Shown here piece by piece: positions 20,115 through 30,807 of a stretch of 64,000 nt of DNA. The stretch is from Zingiber officinale (lineage: Eukaryota; Streptophyta; Magnoliopsida; Zingiberales; Zingiberaceae): the NCBI RefSeq assembly GCF_018446385.1, contig NC_056000.1:33703511-33767510 (forward strand). Reading direction: 5' to 3'. The position numbers were made by a program, and so were the translations under genes. Under the pieces are notes generated by a model. That model did not search any database and had not been told where the DNA came from. It worked only from the letters and a program-made list of their open reading frames with translations. Every line of letters starts with the position of its first letter. Positions within the stretch are counted from its first letter, which is position 1.

Positions 20115-21960
20115 TGTTGGTGCAATTTCCAGTAGGTCAAGGTTGACCTAGTTGACCAAGCGTAAACATTGATCATGGTTTCGATGTTTGACAATACAGA
20201 AAGACATATAGACATGGACAATGCAGGTGCAGCTGTCCATGCGGAGAGATACTGATCAGGGTCTGATCAGGTTGGATGAAGAAGAATCAAGTAGGTCAAG
20301 GTTGACCGGATACTGGACTGGGAAGTCCTAACTGGGATGTTAGGCAGTTCGTAAAGTCCTGGTGAGTGAAGCCAGGCAGTTCGGAAAGTCCTGGTGAGTG
20401 AAGCCAGGTAGTCTGGAAATCCTGGTGAGTGAAGCCAGGTGAAAATCCTAGTGAGAGAAGCTAGGTGAAAGTGAAAGTTCCTGGTGAGTGAAGCCAGGTG
20501 AAAATCCTAGTGAGTGAAGTTAGGTGAAAGTGAAAGTCCTGGTGAGTGAAGCCAGGCAGTTGGAGAAAGTCCTGGTGAGTGAAGCTAGGCGTTTGGGAAG
20601 ACCTGGTGAGTGAAGCCAGGCAGGGGAAAGACCTGGTGAGTGAAGCTAGGCAGTTTGGAAGTCCTGGTGAGTGAAGCCAGGCAAGGGAAATCCAGATGGG
20701 TCAAGGTTGACCAGACATCTGGTGAAAAGTCCAAGCAGGGAGCTTGGCACGGGAAAAGTCCAAGTATGGAGACTTGGCACGGAGAAGACCAAGTTGGAGA
20801 CTTGGCACGGAAAGTCGGAGAGGGCTCGGTAGCTTGCTCTCCGGACTGTGGTCAGAGAGGGCTCGGTAGCTCGTTCTCTGAACCGGACGAAGTCGGAGAG
20901 GGCTCGGTAGCTCGTTCTCCGGACTAGGTCAAGAGAGGGCTCGGTAGCTCGTTCTCAGGACCATTTAGGGTTTAGGGCTGGAGCTCTAAACCTGGATCGG
21001 TCTGGTGACCGATCCAGCGATACGTCTGAGTATCTGATCGGTCTGGTGACCGATCAGATAACAAACAGAAGGGTTCTGTAAGTCATCTGATCGGTCTGGA
21101 GACCGATCAGAGGAGTTGAAGCCAAATTTCTGTGAGTGAACTGATCGGTCTGGGGACCGATCAGAAGGGAGTCTGATCGGTCTCCACGACCGATCAGAGA
21201 CGCAGCCACCTCTCTTACAGAGAGGTGGGATCGGTCCGGGGACCGATCAGACTGGGGCCTGATCGGTCCCCAGGACCGATCAGAGGCGGCCTGGACCGAT
21301 CAGGCTTTAGCCTGATCGGTCCAGAACTATCCGTTGGCTCGCAACGGTCTTCTGTCTTCTGGCTTCTTCTTCGCAGGTGGATGCAGGTATAAAAGGAGAT
21401 CGAGGGCGACTCTCTCTAACTCTTCTTCTTCCTCTCTGTTTCTTCTTGCTGCTGCAAGTTCTTCTGCGAGCTTTGCTGAGCTCTTCGTTCCTGAAGCTTT
21501 TTGTGAGCTTCCACTCGGCTGGGACCAACTGATCAGTTGTTGTTGCTGTTGTGGTTGGATCCGAGAAGCTGCTGCTTCATCCAGTCGAAGAGAAGGCAAG
21601 TAAGCGAAGGTGTTTCATACATTTGTATTGTATTTTGCTTTTTGCTGCTTTCTACTCCTGTATTGCTTTTGCAAAACATTATGGCGAGGTTTCTCCACCC
21701 AGAAGGAGTGTTACATTAGCCGGTTCTCCGGGGTCTCATCCACCGACGGATTGATAGGGCTCGTCCACCTTACGGACACACCGAGGAGTAGGAGTATCAC
21801 CTCCGAACCTCGTTACATCCATTGAGTTTGAGATTTGTTTTCTTCCTTTTCGTTTCTACGTTTCATTTCCGCTGCGCTAACCCTAATCGTAGGAAGAAAC
21901 GCGAAGGATTTGGGTCGGCTATTCACACCCCCTCTCTAGCCGAGATCATCGGTCCTAACA
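20115..21960 (+). repeat. 5' LTR of element B
   Basis: TGTTGG...CTAACA. In order: a perfect palindrome AGGTCAAGGTTGACCT near the start, the hairpin array (20336-21325), TATAAAA at 21388-21394, and a U5-like block at 21681-21820 shared with element A. Confidence 0.94.
20336..21325 (+). repeat. Array of hairpin-forming repeats with compensatory arms, LTR B
   Basis: Four tiers follow each other. About a dozen units have a TGAGTGAAG-like loop closed by CCTGG/CCAGG or CCTAG/CTAGG (20336-20690). Three units have CCAAG/CTTGG arms (20728-20815). Four units have the GGGCTCGGTAGCT(C/T)G loop closed by CGGAGA/TCTCCG or CAGAGA/TCTCTG arms (20815-20965). Last are GATCGGTC/GACCGATC palindromes with varied flanks (20995-21325), stopping about 60 bp before the TATA box. 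The 3' LTR repeats the array (25620-26608). Confidence 0.85.
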
Positions 21961-21962
21961 AG

Positions 21963-21974
21963 TGGTATTAGAGC
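21963..21974 (+). other. Primer binding site of element B
   Basis: TGGTATTAGAGC, one base different from the initiator Met-tRNA complement TGGTATCAGAGC. Confidence 0.85.
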
Positions 21975-22022
21975 GAGGTCGCTCTTCGTTGGATCAACAC
22001 CCGGGGGAGCACGAGCTAGAGA

Positions 22023-23498
22023 ATGGAGTTATTTGGAGAAGACGTCACAATTCCACCCTTCTACGATCGCGACGACTTCGCGTTTTGGATGGTAAGAATG
22101 AAGTACTTTCTTATGACTAACCTTGAAAATTGGAGTTGTGTTCAATTAGGTTTCAAGCCTCCGATGGACAAGAAAGGAGAAACCCTAGAGAAGAAGGAGT
22201 GGACCAAGGAACAAGTCCACTAATCCCTAGTCAACGATGAGGTATTGAAAATTTTTGAATTTTCTTTACCTAATGATGTTTTATGTAGGATAGGTGGATA
22301 TAACGATGCCAAGGAGTTGTGGAACAACTTGGCAAAGTTCCATGAGGAGAACTCCACTTCAAGTCATGAAAAGGAGTCAAGTGAGCCAAGTAGCTCACTT
22401 CATGGAGGAATGGATTTAGAAGTTGAGGGCCACTCAACATTTAAAGAAGAAGAGGAGGAGAGTTCTTCTTCAAGTTCGGAGCAAGAAGAAGAAGCTTCTA
22501 CCTCCGGAAGGGATGAAGGAGAGAGCGTTCATCCATCCTCAACTCTAGGTAACTCAAGTCATTTAGTTTCTAGCAAATTACACATAATGTGCTTTGAGTG
22601 TAGGGAATTTGGGCATTACAAGAGTAAGTTTCCAAAGAGGGTTAGAAAGACTCCACCGGCGCCAAAGGTCAAGGAAGCCGGAGTCCCAACACGCAAGGGC
22701 AAGGAGCACGTGGTGTGCTTCCAATGCAAGCGAAGGGGACACTATAGGAGTCAATGTCCGAGGGGGAGGCAACCTCACAAGGACAAGAAGACGAGCACAT
22801 CGATAGGGGGAGCTAAGGCAAACCCTAAGGTAATCTCTAAGGCACATTATTGCAATAATAATAGGACACATACTAGTAGCCTTATTGCTATTGTTAATAA
22901 TGGTAAGCATGATAACATTAGAAATCGATACACATGCTTAGGTGTCAAACATGTGAGCCTAGATAAGGACAACACTAGAAATATCAACCCTAGGATTAAT
23001 TCATCTAAGGTTAAGGAAAATCTAGGTAGAAACCCCAAGACAACTAGACACATGCCTAGGAATACCTCAAAGAAAAATGAAAAATTAAAAATTGAGATAT
23101 TAAAGAAGGAGAATCAAGTCTTGAGGTCAAGACTTGATACTTTGGAAAAGACTCTTAAGAACTTGGAGAAGTCATCTCTAGGGTTTAAGGGTCAAAAACC
23201 AATGTCCAAGGACAAGAAAGGTTTAGGTCACAAACCTAAGTCCCAAGTGGTCAAGCCCACTTATCACAATGTTCCATTAGATTATGGAACAAAATCTAGG
23301 GCAAGGAAGATCATCACCAAGGTCACAAGGGGAGTCACCCCTAGAGTTGATCTTGATGAATCCCAAATGACCAAGGCTTCAAAGCCTAGGAGGGTCATTA
23401 GAAGGGTTGCTAGGGAAGTCATCCCTAGTGAATACTTAGTGAACCCAATGAGCTCCAATAGGTATTGGGTTCCTAGGAGCGTGATTCCATCACACTAG
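22023..23498 (+). pseudogene. Copia-like Gag of element B, one nonsense codon
   Basis: Starts MELFGEDVTIPPFYDRDDF and keeps one frame to 23498 except a TAA at 22221-22223. Order: capsid-like N-terminus; acidic Ser/Glu stretch (22380-22545); knuckle 1 CFECREFGHYKSKF (22591-22632, last Cys replaced by Phe); knuckle 2 CFQCKRRGHYRSQC (22717-22758, intact); coiled coil ENQVLRSRLDTLEKTLKNL (about 23110-23170); and repeated basic segments ending REVIPSEYL...WVPRS. In full Copia polyproteins a WVPK-like text precedes the protease, so this Gag seems cut right where pol would start. Confidence 0.88.
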
Positions 23499-25399
23499 AT
23501 GGTTTAGGGTGTGCCAACCTTACTTGAATAGGTAGTTAACCTAATCATGGCAAAAGGTGACACCTTAGGAATTTTCAAGGTCTAATCAAGCCTTGAAAAT
23601 GAAAGTGAAAATTATTCCTAAGATAATTAGGATGTACCAACCACATTTGAGGACTTTTTCTAGAGTCAATCTAGTTGGCACATAGTGATCTAAAAGTCTT
23701 GAGGATATGATTTTAGGTTTATTACACTTAGGAATATAGAATTTATGGCAAAATGATCAAAATTATCAAAAATGGCAACTAAGGCTAGAATTAGGTATTT
23801 TCTATATCTTTATGTGCTATTTGCCATATATTGTTTGCCATATACCATGTCATGACATCATATTTATTTTATGATCATTTAAAACGTCATAATAATGCTT
23901 AGGTTATTTATATGTCATGCTTTATTTAAGTTTCATACTTTATGCCATGACATCATGACATTGGCACATGTTATTATGTATGATATCATTTTATGCCATG
24001 TCATCATTTCTTGCATTTATAATCAATGAAATTGATTTAAGGTTAAAAACACAATTTGATATGGAGATCAAATTGATGTTTAGAAAATGCATGAGAACTT
24101 AGCTTAAGAAGACCTAAACCCCTATCTCACATCAAAATTGACTTGAATGTGTTTGATACACCTTAGATGTGTGTGAGATATTAGGATGATGAGTTAGGAT
24201 CAAGGTGCATAGTTCTTGTACCTAGATGAGCCTAATTCTAAATTGGGGATCATAGGGAAAGCTTATGTACAGGTCATGTACATTTAGCCCTAAGATTGTG
24301 GTCCCAAATTAAAGGCTTTAAAATCATTTTAAAATTAATTTGAAAAACCTTGATGAAGCTTTTCTAGTGATAGCATTCATCATTGAGCAAAGTGATACAA
24401 AGGTTGAGTTAAACTTGAACTATCTCAAAGTTTTTCGAACTTTGTATCAAGTTTTGAAAATGGAAGTTATTTTCATAGAAAACTATTTTTCCATGATAGT
24501 ATATGTTATGAGGAATGTATCCTCAAAATTTTATAATTTTTGAAATTTTCTGTGATTTTCTAGAGGTTTCTGAATTTCAGAGAAGAAAAATTCAGAAATA
24601 GAAATCAGAGGTTGTGGACCGATCAGGAGGTTCCCTGATCGGTCCAGGTCTGTGTGGATCGGTCACTGTGACCGATCCAGGGAAGACCTGATCGGTCTGG
24701 TGACCGATCAGGGCGTGCCAGTTTCGACTGTGCTGTCTGAAATTTCTGAAATTTCAGCAATGAAGTTGGTGTTTTGGATTTCTAAAGGGTTGAAACTCTC
24801 CAAGACACTGTTGGTGCAATGGTCAAGGGGGAGTTGACCTTTAGGGGGAGTTTTACCTATTAGTCAAGGGGGAGTTGACTTTTAGGGGGAGTTTTTACTC
24901 CTAAAAGACTTAAGTGATATGGGATTATCACTAAGTTAATTGTTACTCTAGTGTCAAGGGGGAAATTAAGGGTTTCAATGAAAGGTATGGGACTTTCATT
25001 AGGAAGAAACTCTTGACCTTGATTCACTCTTTTTGATGTGTGTCAAAAAAAAAAGGGGGGGGGGGGAGAATGTCTCATTGGAGTTTGAGGAGAATGGAGA
25101 ATGTCTAGAGAATGTTCAAGGAAGAACATTGGAGTTAGTGGGAGAGTTTGTTGATCACAACGAGTGAAGTTGTGAACAATGATAACTTACTCTTCAGGGG
25201 GAGAGTTTGTTGATGTGTGCCAATAGGGGGAGAATGAAGGGTTTAAGTTAGGCCTTCATTATCTAAGAAGGAGGTTGCCTTCTTAGAAGGAGAATGTAAG
25301 GTTGTAACTTATGTTTCATTACCTGGTGGCATGAAGAAAGTTGAGGCTATTGGATTAGCCTAACTTAAAGGTATTGTCAAACATCAAAAAGGGGGAGAT
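23499..25399 (+). other. Element B 3' internal region with palindromes and polypurine tract
   Basis: Non-coding. A second cluster of GACCGATC/GATCGGTC palindromes lies at 24616-24712. Several GGGGGAG runs (24828-25265) resemble polypurine tracts. A poly-A/poly-G run sits at 25048-25067. The true tract AAAAAGGGGGAGAT ends at 25399. Confidence 0.75.
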
Positions 25400-25482
25400 T
25401 GTTGGTGCAATTTCCAGTAGGTCAAGGTTGACCTAGTTGACCAAGCGTAAACCTTGGTCATGGTTTCGATGTTTGACAATAC
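25371..25482 (+). repeat. Inverted repeat bracketing the polypurine tract of element B
   Basis: GTATTGTCAAACATC (25371-25385) is the perfect 15-bp complement of GATGTTTGACAATAC (25468-25482). The polypurine tract and the first 68 bp of the LTR lie between. Confidence 0.88.
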
Positions 25483-27244
25483 AGAAAGACATGTAGACAT
25501 GGACAATGCAGGTGCAGCTGTCCATGCGGAGAGATACTGATCAGGGTCTGATCAGGTTGGATGAAGAAGAATCAAGTAGGTCAAGGTTGACCGGATACTT
25601 GACTGGGAAGTCCTAACTGGGATGTTAGGCAGTTCGTAAAGTCCTGGTGAGTGAAGCCAGGCAGTTCGGAAAGTCCTGGTGAGTGAAGCCAGGCAGTCTG
25701 GAAATCCTGGTGAGTGAAGTCAGGTGAAAATCCTAGTGAGAGAAGCTAGGTGAAAGTGAAAGTTCCTGGTGAGTGAAGCCAGGTGAAAATCCTAGTGAGT
25801 GAAGCTAGGTGAAAGTGAAAGTCCTGGTGAGTGAAGTCAGGCAGTTGGAGAAAGTCCTGGTGAGTGAAGCTAGGCGTTTGGGAAGACATGGTGAGTGAAG
25901 CCAGGCAGGGGAAAGACCTGGTGAGTGAAGCTAGGCAGTTTGGAAGTCCTGGTGAGTGAAGCCAGGCAAGGGAAATCCAGATGGGTCAAGGTTGACCAGA
26001 CATCTGGTGAAAAGTCCAAGCAGGGAGCTTGGCACGGGAAAAGTCCAAGTATGGAGACTTGACACGGAGAAGACCAAGTTGGAGACTTGGCACGGAAAGT
26101 CGGAGAGGGCTCGGTAGCTTGCTCTCCGGACTGTGATCAGAGAGGGCTCGGTAGCTCTTTCTCTGAACCGGATGAAGTCGGAGAGGGCTCGGTAGCTCGT
26201 TCTCCGGACTAGGTCAAGAGAGGGCTCGGTAGCTCGTTCTCAGGACCATTTAGGGTTTAGGGCTGGAGCTCTAAACCTGGATCGGTCTGGTGACCGATCC
26301 AGCGATACGTCTGAGTATCTGATCGGTCTGGTGACCGATCAGATAACAAACAGAAGGGTTCTGTAAGTCATCTGATCGGTCTGGAGATCGATCAGAAGAG
26401 TTGAAGCCAAATTTCTGTGAGTGAACTGATCGGTCTGGGGACCGATCAGAAGGGAGTCTGATCGGTCTACACGATCGATCAGAGACACAGCCACCTCTCT
26501 TACAGAGAGGTGGGATCGGTCCGGGGACCGATCAGACTGGGGCCTGATCGGTCCTGGGACCGATCAGAGGCGGCCTGGGCCGATCAGGCTTTAGCCTGAT
26601 CGGTCCAGAACTATCCGTTGGCTCGCAACGGTCTTCTGTCTTCTGGCTTCTTCTTCGCAGGTGGATGCAGGTATAAAAGGAGATCGAGGGTGACTCTCTC
26701 TATCTCTTCTTCTTCCTCTCTGTTTCTTCTTGCTGCTGCAAGTTCTTCTGCGAGCTTTGCTGAGCTCTTCGTTCCTGAAGCTTTTTGTGAGCTTCCACTC
26801 GGCTGGGACCAATTGATCAGTTGCTGTTGCTGTTGTGGTTGGATCCGAGAAGCTGCTGCTTCATCCAGTCGAAGAGAAGGCAAGTAAGCGAAGGTGTTTC
26901 ATACATTTGTATTGTATTTTGCTTCTTGCTGCTTTCTACTCCTGTATTGCTTTTGCAAAACATTGTGGCGAGGTTTCTCCACCCAGAAGGAGTGTTACAT
27001 TAGCCGGTTCTCCGGGGTCTCATCCACCGACGGATTGATAGGGCTCGTCCACCTTACGGACACGCCGAGGAGTAGGAGTATCACCTCCGAACCTCGTTAC
27101 ATCCATCGAGTTTGAGGTTTGTTTTCTTCCTTTTCGTTTCTACGTTTCTTTTCCGCTGCGCTAACCCTAATCGTAGGAAGAAACGCGAAGGATTTGGGTC
27201 GGCTATTCACACCCCCTCTCTAGCCGAGATCATCGGTCCTAACA
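25400..27244 (+). repeat. 3' LTR of element B
   Basis: 1845 bp; same layout as the 5' copy, TATAAAA at 26672-26678, ending CCTAACA before the TSD. Confidence 0.94.
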
Positions 27245-27249
27245 TCTAT

Positions 27250-28516
27250 TTCTTCTTTTAATTTATCATTTTCAAGTTTTACTTTTTTAAAGTCTTCTAT
27301 TAGATAAGATTTTGCTAAAATTCTTTTTATTTCTAAAATTTCATTTTTTAATTTGGTATTTTTACTTTTTAACTTGAACATGGATTTTGCCATAGACTTA
27401 ATTCCAAAATAAAGTTGATCAGGAGGTAAGATGCATACCTCACTTACCATATCAGACTTGAAGTCTGACTCTCCCCCTGTTTCCCTGCATTCATCTGAAG
27501 TCGCTCCCCCTTCATCGATGCTGGGTTCCGATGTACTTTGCCCTTCATAGCTCGCCATCGGTGCTAGTCCGGCATATTCTTGTACTTCAGATTCAGATGA
27601 TAAAGTGTCATCACAAGTAGCTTTTAGATCCTTGTGCTTCTTAGGTATCTTGACTTTATCTTTCTTGAGTTCTGGGCAATCCTCTTTTAAGTGTCCTTCC
27701 TTCTGACACTGGTAGCAACGAACTCTTCTTCTATTTCTCAGATTCTTCTTATTTTGCATTTTTTTAAAATTTATTAGATTGAAAGAAATTTTTAAAATTT
27801 CTTATCATATACGCTTCTTGATCTTCTTCTGAGTCTGACTCGGGTTCATCATTCTTGGTTGCGTTTAGCGCCATAATCTGGCTTGATTCCTTTGTTGTCC
27901 CTGCACATCTAGTTTCATATAATTCAAGAGTAGAAAATAATTCCTCTAGGGTACTTATCTCCAGGTCCTTTGAAATGTAGTAGGCGTTAATTATCGAGAT
28001 CCATTCCGAAGTTCTGGGAAAGGCGTTAAGTGTGTAGCATATAGTGTCCCGGTTGGTTACCGTTTCACCGAGGTTCTCAATTCCGGTAATTAACTCTTTT
28101 ACCTTTGCGTGTAGATCAGCTACTTTCTCACCTCTTTCCAGACGGATGTTCGTCAGTTTGTTCTGAAGTATATCTCTTCTTGCGAGCTTGGCTTCGAATG
28201 TGCCTTCGTGGAATTCCAGGAATTTTTTCCAGAGTTCTTTGGCCGACGAGTAGCTTCCGATGCAGTTGACTTCTTGAGGCGGCAGCACGTTCAGCAAGTG
28301 ATACTCCGCTCGATTATTCGCTACGGAATCATTTTGCTCCTTCTTTGTCCAAAGACTTTCTTCTTTTTCTTCTCCATTTTGATTCGTCGGAGCTACAAAA
28401 CCATATTTTATTATTAAATGAATTTCAAAATCAGTTTTCAGAAATACCTCCATACGGCGTTTTCGATGTGCGAAATCTCCCTCGAATTTTGGTGAAACGA
28501 TGCTTGGTTCGGCCAT
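27250..28516 (-). pseudogene. Copia-like Gag of element F
   Basis: Starts MAEPSIVSPKFEGDFAHRKRRMEVFLKT (28516 downward). The capsid domain follows with LLNVLPPQEV, AKELWKKFLEFHEGT, LTNIRLERGEKVADLHAKVKELI and FPRTSEWISIINAYY, close to the UBN2/Copia Gag pattern of SIRE-type elements. A frameshift occurs near 27762, then one intact zinc knuckle CYQCQKEGHLKEDC (about 27683-27724), an acidic spacer and a coiled-coil region (LKSKNTKLKNEILEIKRIL). Element B interrupts the coiled coil. No protease follows. Confidence 0.85.
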
Positions 28517-28562
28517 TGGTTCCTTTGATTCGATCGGCGGTTAGTCCTTCTGAAGCGTTCTC

Positions 28563-28574
28563 GCTCTGATACCA
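28563..28574 (-). other. Primer binding site of element F
   Basis: GCTCTGATACCA on plus, i.e. TGGTATCAGAGC on minus, two bases from the LTR edge at 28577. It fixes the element's orientation. Confidence 0.92.
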
Positions 28575-28576
28575 CT

Positions 28577-29510
28577 TGTTGGTCCTTTTGGAGGCCGGCA
28601 AGAGGAGAGAGGTGAATTGCCTTGAAAAAATAAACCAACCCTTTCTCGGCTTATAACTAAATAAAGAACACTTGTAAATAAAATGCAAAGAGACTAATTA
28701 AAAGAAAACAGACACAGAGGAGTTTCTTGGTTTGCAATCAGAGGATTACTAATCCAAGGAGAATATGGCGCACTATCTAAAGATCTCCTTCGGGTGGAGT
28801 AGCCTCTTACAGCGTTAACAGCACAGACAGAAAAATATAGTACAGAGAATTGGATTACAAGTGAATTGATTTAACTATGAAAATCAGTGTTATATTTATA
28901 GCATTGTTCGGGGCACCTGGAAGGGTTCCGGGCGCCCTGGGGGGATAAAATTTTATCCCTTTTGTACGGATCACAGTTTAACCGCGATCTGGATAAAAAC
29001 TCGGTCCGGATACTCGGAAGGGTTCCGGGCGCCCCGGACTGTTCTGGGTGCCCCGGACTGTTCTGGGTGCCCGGAATGGTTCCGGGCGCTCGGACCCCCA
29101 AAGTCAACTCTGATTGACTTTTCCGTCTGAGACCTCTGCTCCAGTTCAGCTCACCTCGGTCTGGGTCTTCCGCTCCGGCTCTTCTAGCTTGGGTGATCTC
29201 GACCATTCAGAATAGGGCTCACCCGAACCTAACTTCCGACCTTCTCCTCGAGCAGTCTTCCTCCCCGGTTTCTCGTCCCTCGAATGTCGCGTACGTTCTT
29301 CTCGTCCACTGGTGTACTCTTCCGCGGCACCTCGTCCCTCATACGCACCGAGCCCGTCGGCTCTCTCCTCGTGTCATCCTTTTCGCTAGCCACGTCTTTC
29401 GCTCGACTTCCTGTACTCCTAAGCTCCTGCACACTTAGACACAAGGGTTAAACCAAAAAGGATCTAACTTAACTTGTTTGATCACATCAAAACACCTTGG
29501 GATTCCAACA
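28577..29510 (-). repeat. LTR of element F (right copy; 5' LTR)
   Basis: 934 bp, homologous to 18291-19205, TATA at 28893-28900 (minus). A short duplication of CCCCGGACTGTTCTGGGTG is visible at 29032-29070. Confidence 0.88.
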
Positions 29511-29744
29511 ATCTCCCTCTTTTTGATGTGAGCAGCCCAAGTTAAGCTAGGGTAAAACAAACATAATGTAGAAACAAATAATTTTGCAAATAAGTGTAAG
29601 TAAGATTTTTCAATGAAAAATTTTGAATACGCCTCCCCCTAAACTTAACATTCTTCTCCCCTTTTGATCACATAAAAAAATGGGGTTCTTTAACCAGTCT
29701 AAGGTTAAATTTTTTTTTAAAGAATTTGCAATAAATTAAAAAAT
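29511..29744 (-). other. Second partial copy of element F 3' internal end
   Basis: It repeats 19206-19440 (polypurine tract TCTCCCTCTT, then AT-rich internal DNA) outside the right LTR and stops at 29744 where gypsy integrase resumes. This implies a tandem element trimmed by a deletion. Confidence 0.8.
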
Positions 29745-30640
29745 TTGGCACACTTTCCAAGAGGATGTCGCTCGAACGGTAGTCACCTGCCTGTCCTGTC
29801 AAAAGTATCACAATATCTCGCATCGACCGACCGAGGAGATGAAGGCATCCATGGTGTCTTACCCGTTCGACCAATGGGGCATGGACATCGTTGGGTCATT
29901 CCCCATGGCGACTGCTCAACCAAAATTTCTGCTCGTCACAGTGGATTACTTCTCCAAGTGGGCGGAGGCTAAGCCGCTAGCTAAAATAAGTGAACAGATG
30001 GTTATCAAATTCATCTGGCAGAACTTCCTGTGTCCGTTCGGCATCCCCCGCCGGCTCGTCTCAGACAACGGAAGGCAATTCGCTGGTCAGAGGCTCAAGG
30101 AGTGGTGCAAAGGCTATGACATCTAGCAGGCCTTCACCTCTGTGACCTACTCCTAAAGCAACGGCCAAGTGAAGGTCACCAACAAGGAGATATTCAGAGG
30201 CTTACGGACTCGGCTCGGCCACGCAAGAGATAGCTGGGTCGATGAGCTCCCCAGTGTTTTGTGGACCATCTGTATGACTCCAAAGGAGGCGACCGGCGTA
30301 ACACCATTTCACCTAGTGTACGACGGTGAAGTGGTGGTCCCTGTGGTGGTCAGAGTAGAAACTGATCGAGTGCAGCTCTACGACGAGAGGAATGTCGAGC
30401 GAAAACTCATGGAGCTCGACTTGGTGAATGAGGCGTAGGATAAGGCTACCATTCGGTTGATAGTGTATCGGAAACGGATGAAGCAAAACTACAATCAAAG
30501 AGTGATCCCAAGGTCCTTCCAAGTCGGCGATCTAGTGTGGAAGAGAATAAAGCCGGTTGGTGATGTCACCAAGCTTGAGGCGCCATGGGTGGGACCTTAC
30601 AAGGTCGTACAGAAATTCTGCTGGGAGCCTACTACCTAAA
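29745..30640 (+). pseudogene. Gypsy (Tat) integrase, main part
   Basis: Zinc-finger Cys pair TCLSCQK, then WGMDIVGSF (first catalytic Asp), FLLVTVDYFSKWAEAKPL, GIPRRLVSDNGRQF (second Asp) and SNGQVKVTNKEIFRGL. In the last block the catalytic Glu of the D-35-E triad is Lys. The C-terminal region (LVWKRIKPVGDVTKLEAPWVGPYKVV, about 30534-30610) matches the usual GPY/F-type module. Two stops occur near 30124 and 30154. Non-functional. Confidence 0.88.
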
Positions 30641-30807
30641 GGATGGAGACGGAAGATAGCTCAAGCGGTCGTGGAGCGCGAACCATCTCCAACCCTACAG
30701 GGCCAGATAACATGTGCATGAGTGAGTATCTGATGTATTTGTATGTGTGTGTGCCTTCTGAATGTTGGATAAACATGAATAAAAAACACAAGTTTTCCAT
30801 ACTCTTG

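Larger units (their letters stand above)
20115..27244 (+). mobile_element. Gag-only LTR retrotransposon B
   Basis: 5' LTR 20115-21960, PBS-like site at 21963, gag with one stop, polypurine tract AAAAAGGGGGAGAT, 3' LTR 25400-27244. Target duplication TCTAT (20110-20114, 27245-27249). The LTRs are 1846 and 1845 bp and nearly identical, so insertion is recent. No pol domain is present. It lies inside element F. Confidence 0.94.
18291..29744 (-). mobile_element. Gag-only LTR element F, tandem LTR-internal-LTR-internal remnant, interrupted by B
   Basis: Minus-strand element with LTRs at 18291-19205 and 28577-29510, PBS at 28563-28574 and a Copia-like gag between. Beyond the right LTR a second partial copy of the 3' internal end (29511-29744) repeats 19206-19440, then abruptly meets gypsy integrase. 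So the locus was LTR-int-LTR-int-(LTR) and lost its right end together with a little gypsy sequence. No right-hand target duplication is left. No pol genes are present. Element B (20115-27244) is inserted in its gag coiled-coil region. Confidence 0.82.

Noticed and set aside
20336..20690. CRISPR-like regular repeats
   Set aside because: Units have variable spacing with no unique spacers, occur identically in both LTRs of an element, and the DNA is plant nuclear.
21334..21603. Overlapping ORFs on both strands in LTR B (also at 26591-26887)
   Set aside because: They fall across the TATA box and leader of an LTR and have no family resemblance.
25048..25067. A9-G11 run as the functional polypurine tract of element B
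   Set aside because: It is more than 300 bp from the LTR; the tract directly adjoining 25400 fits the family pattern.
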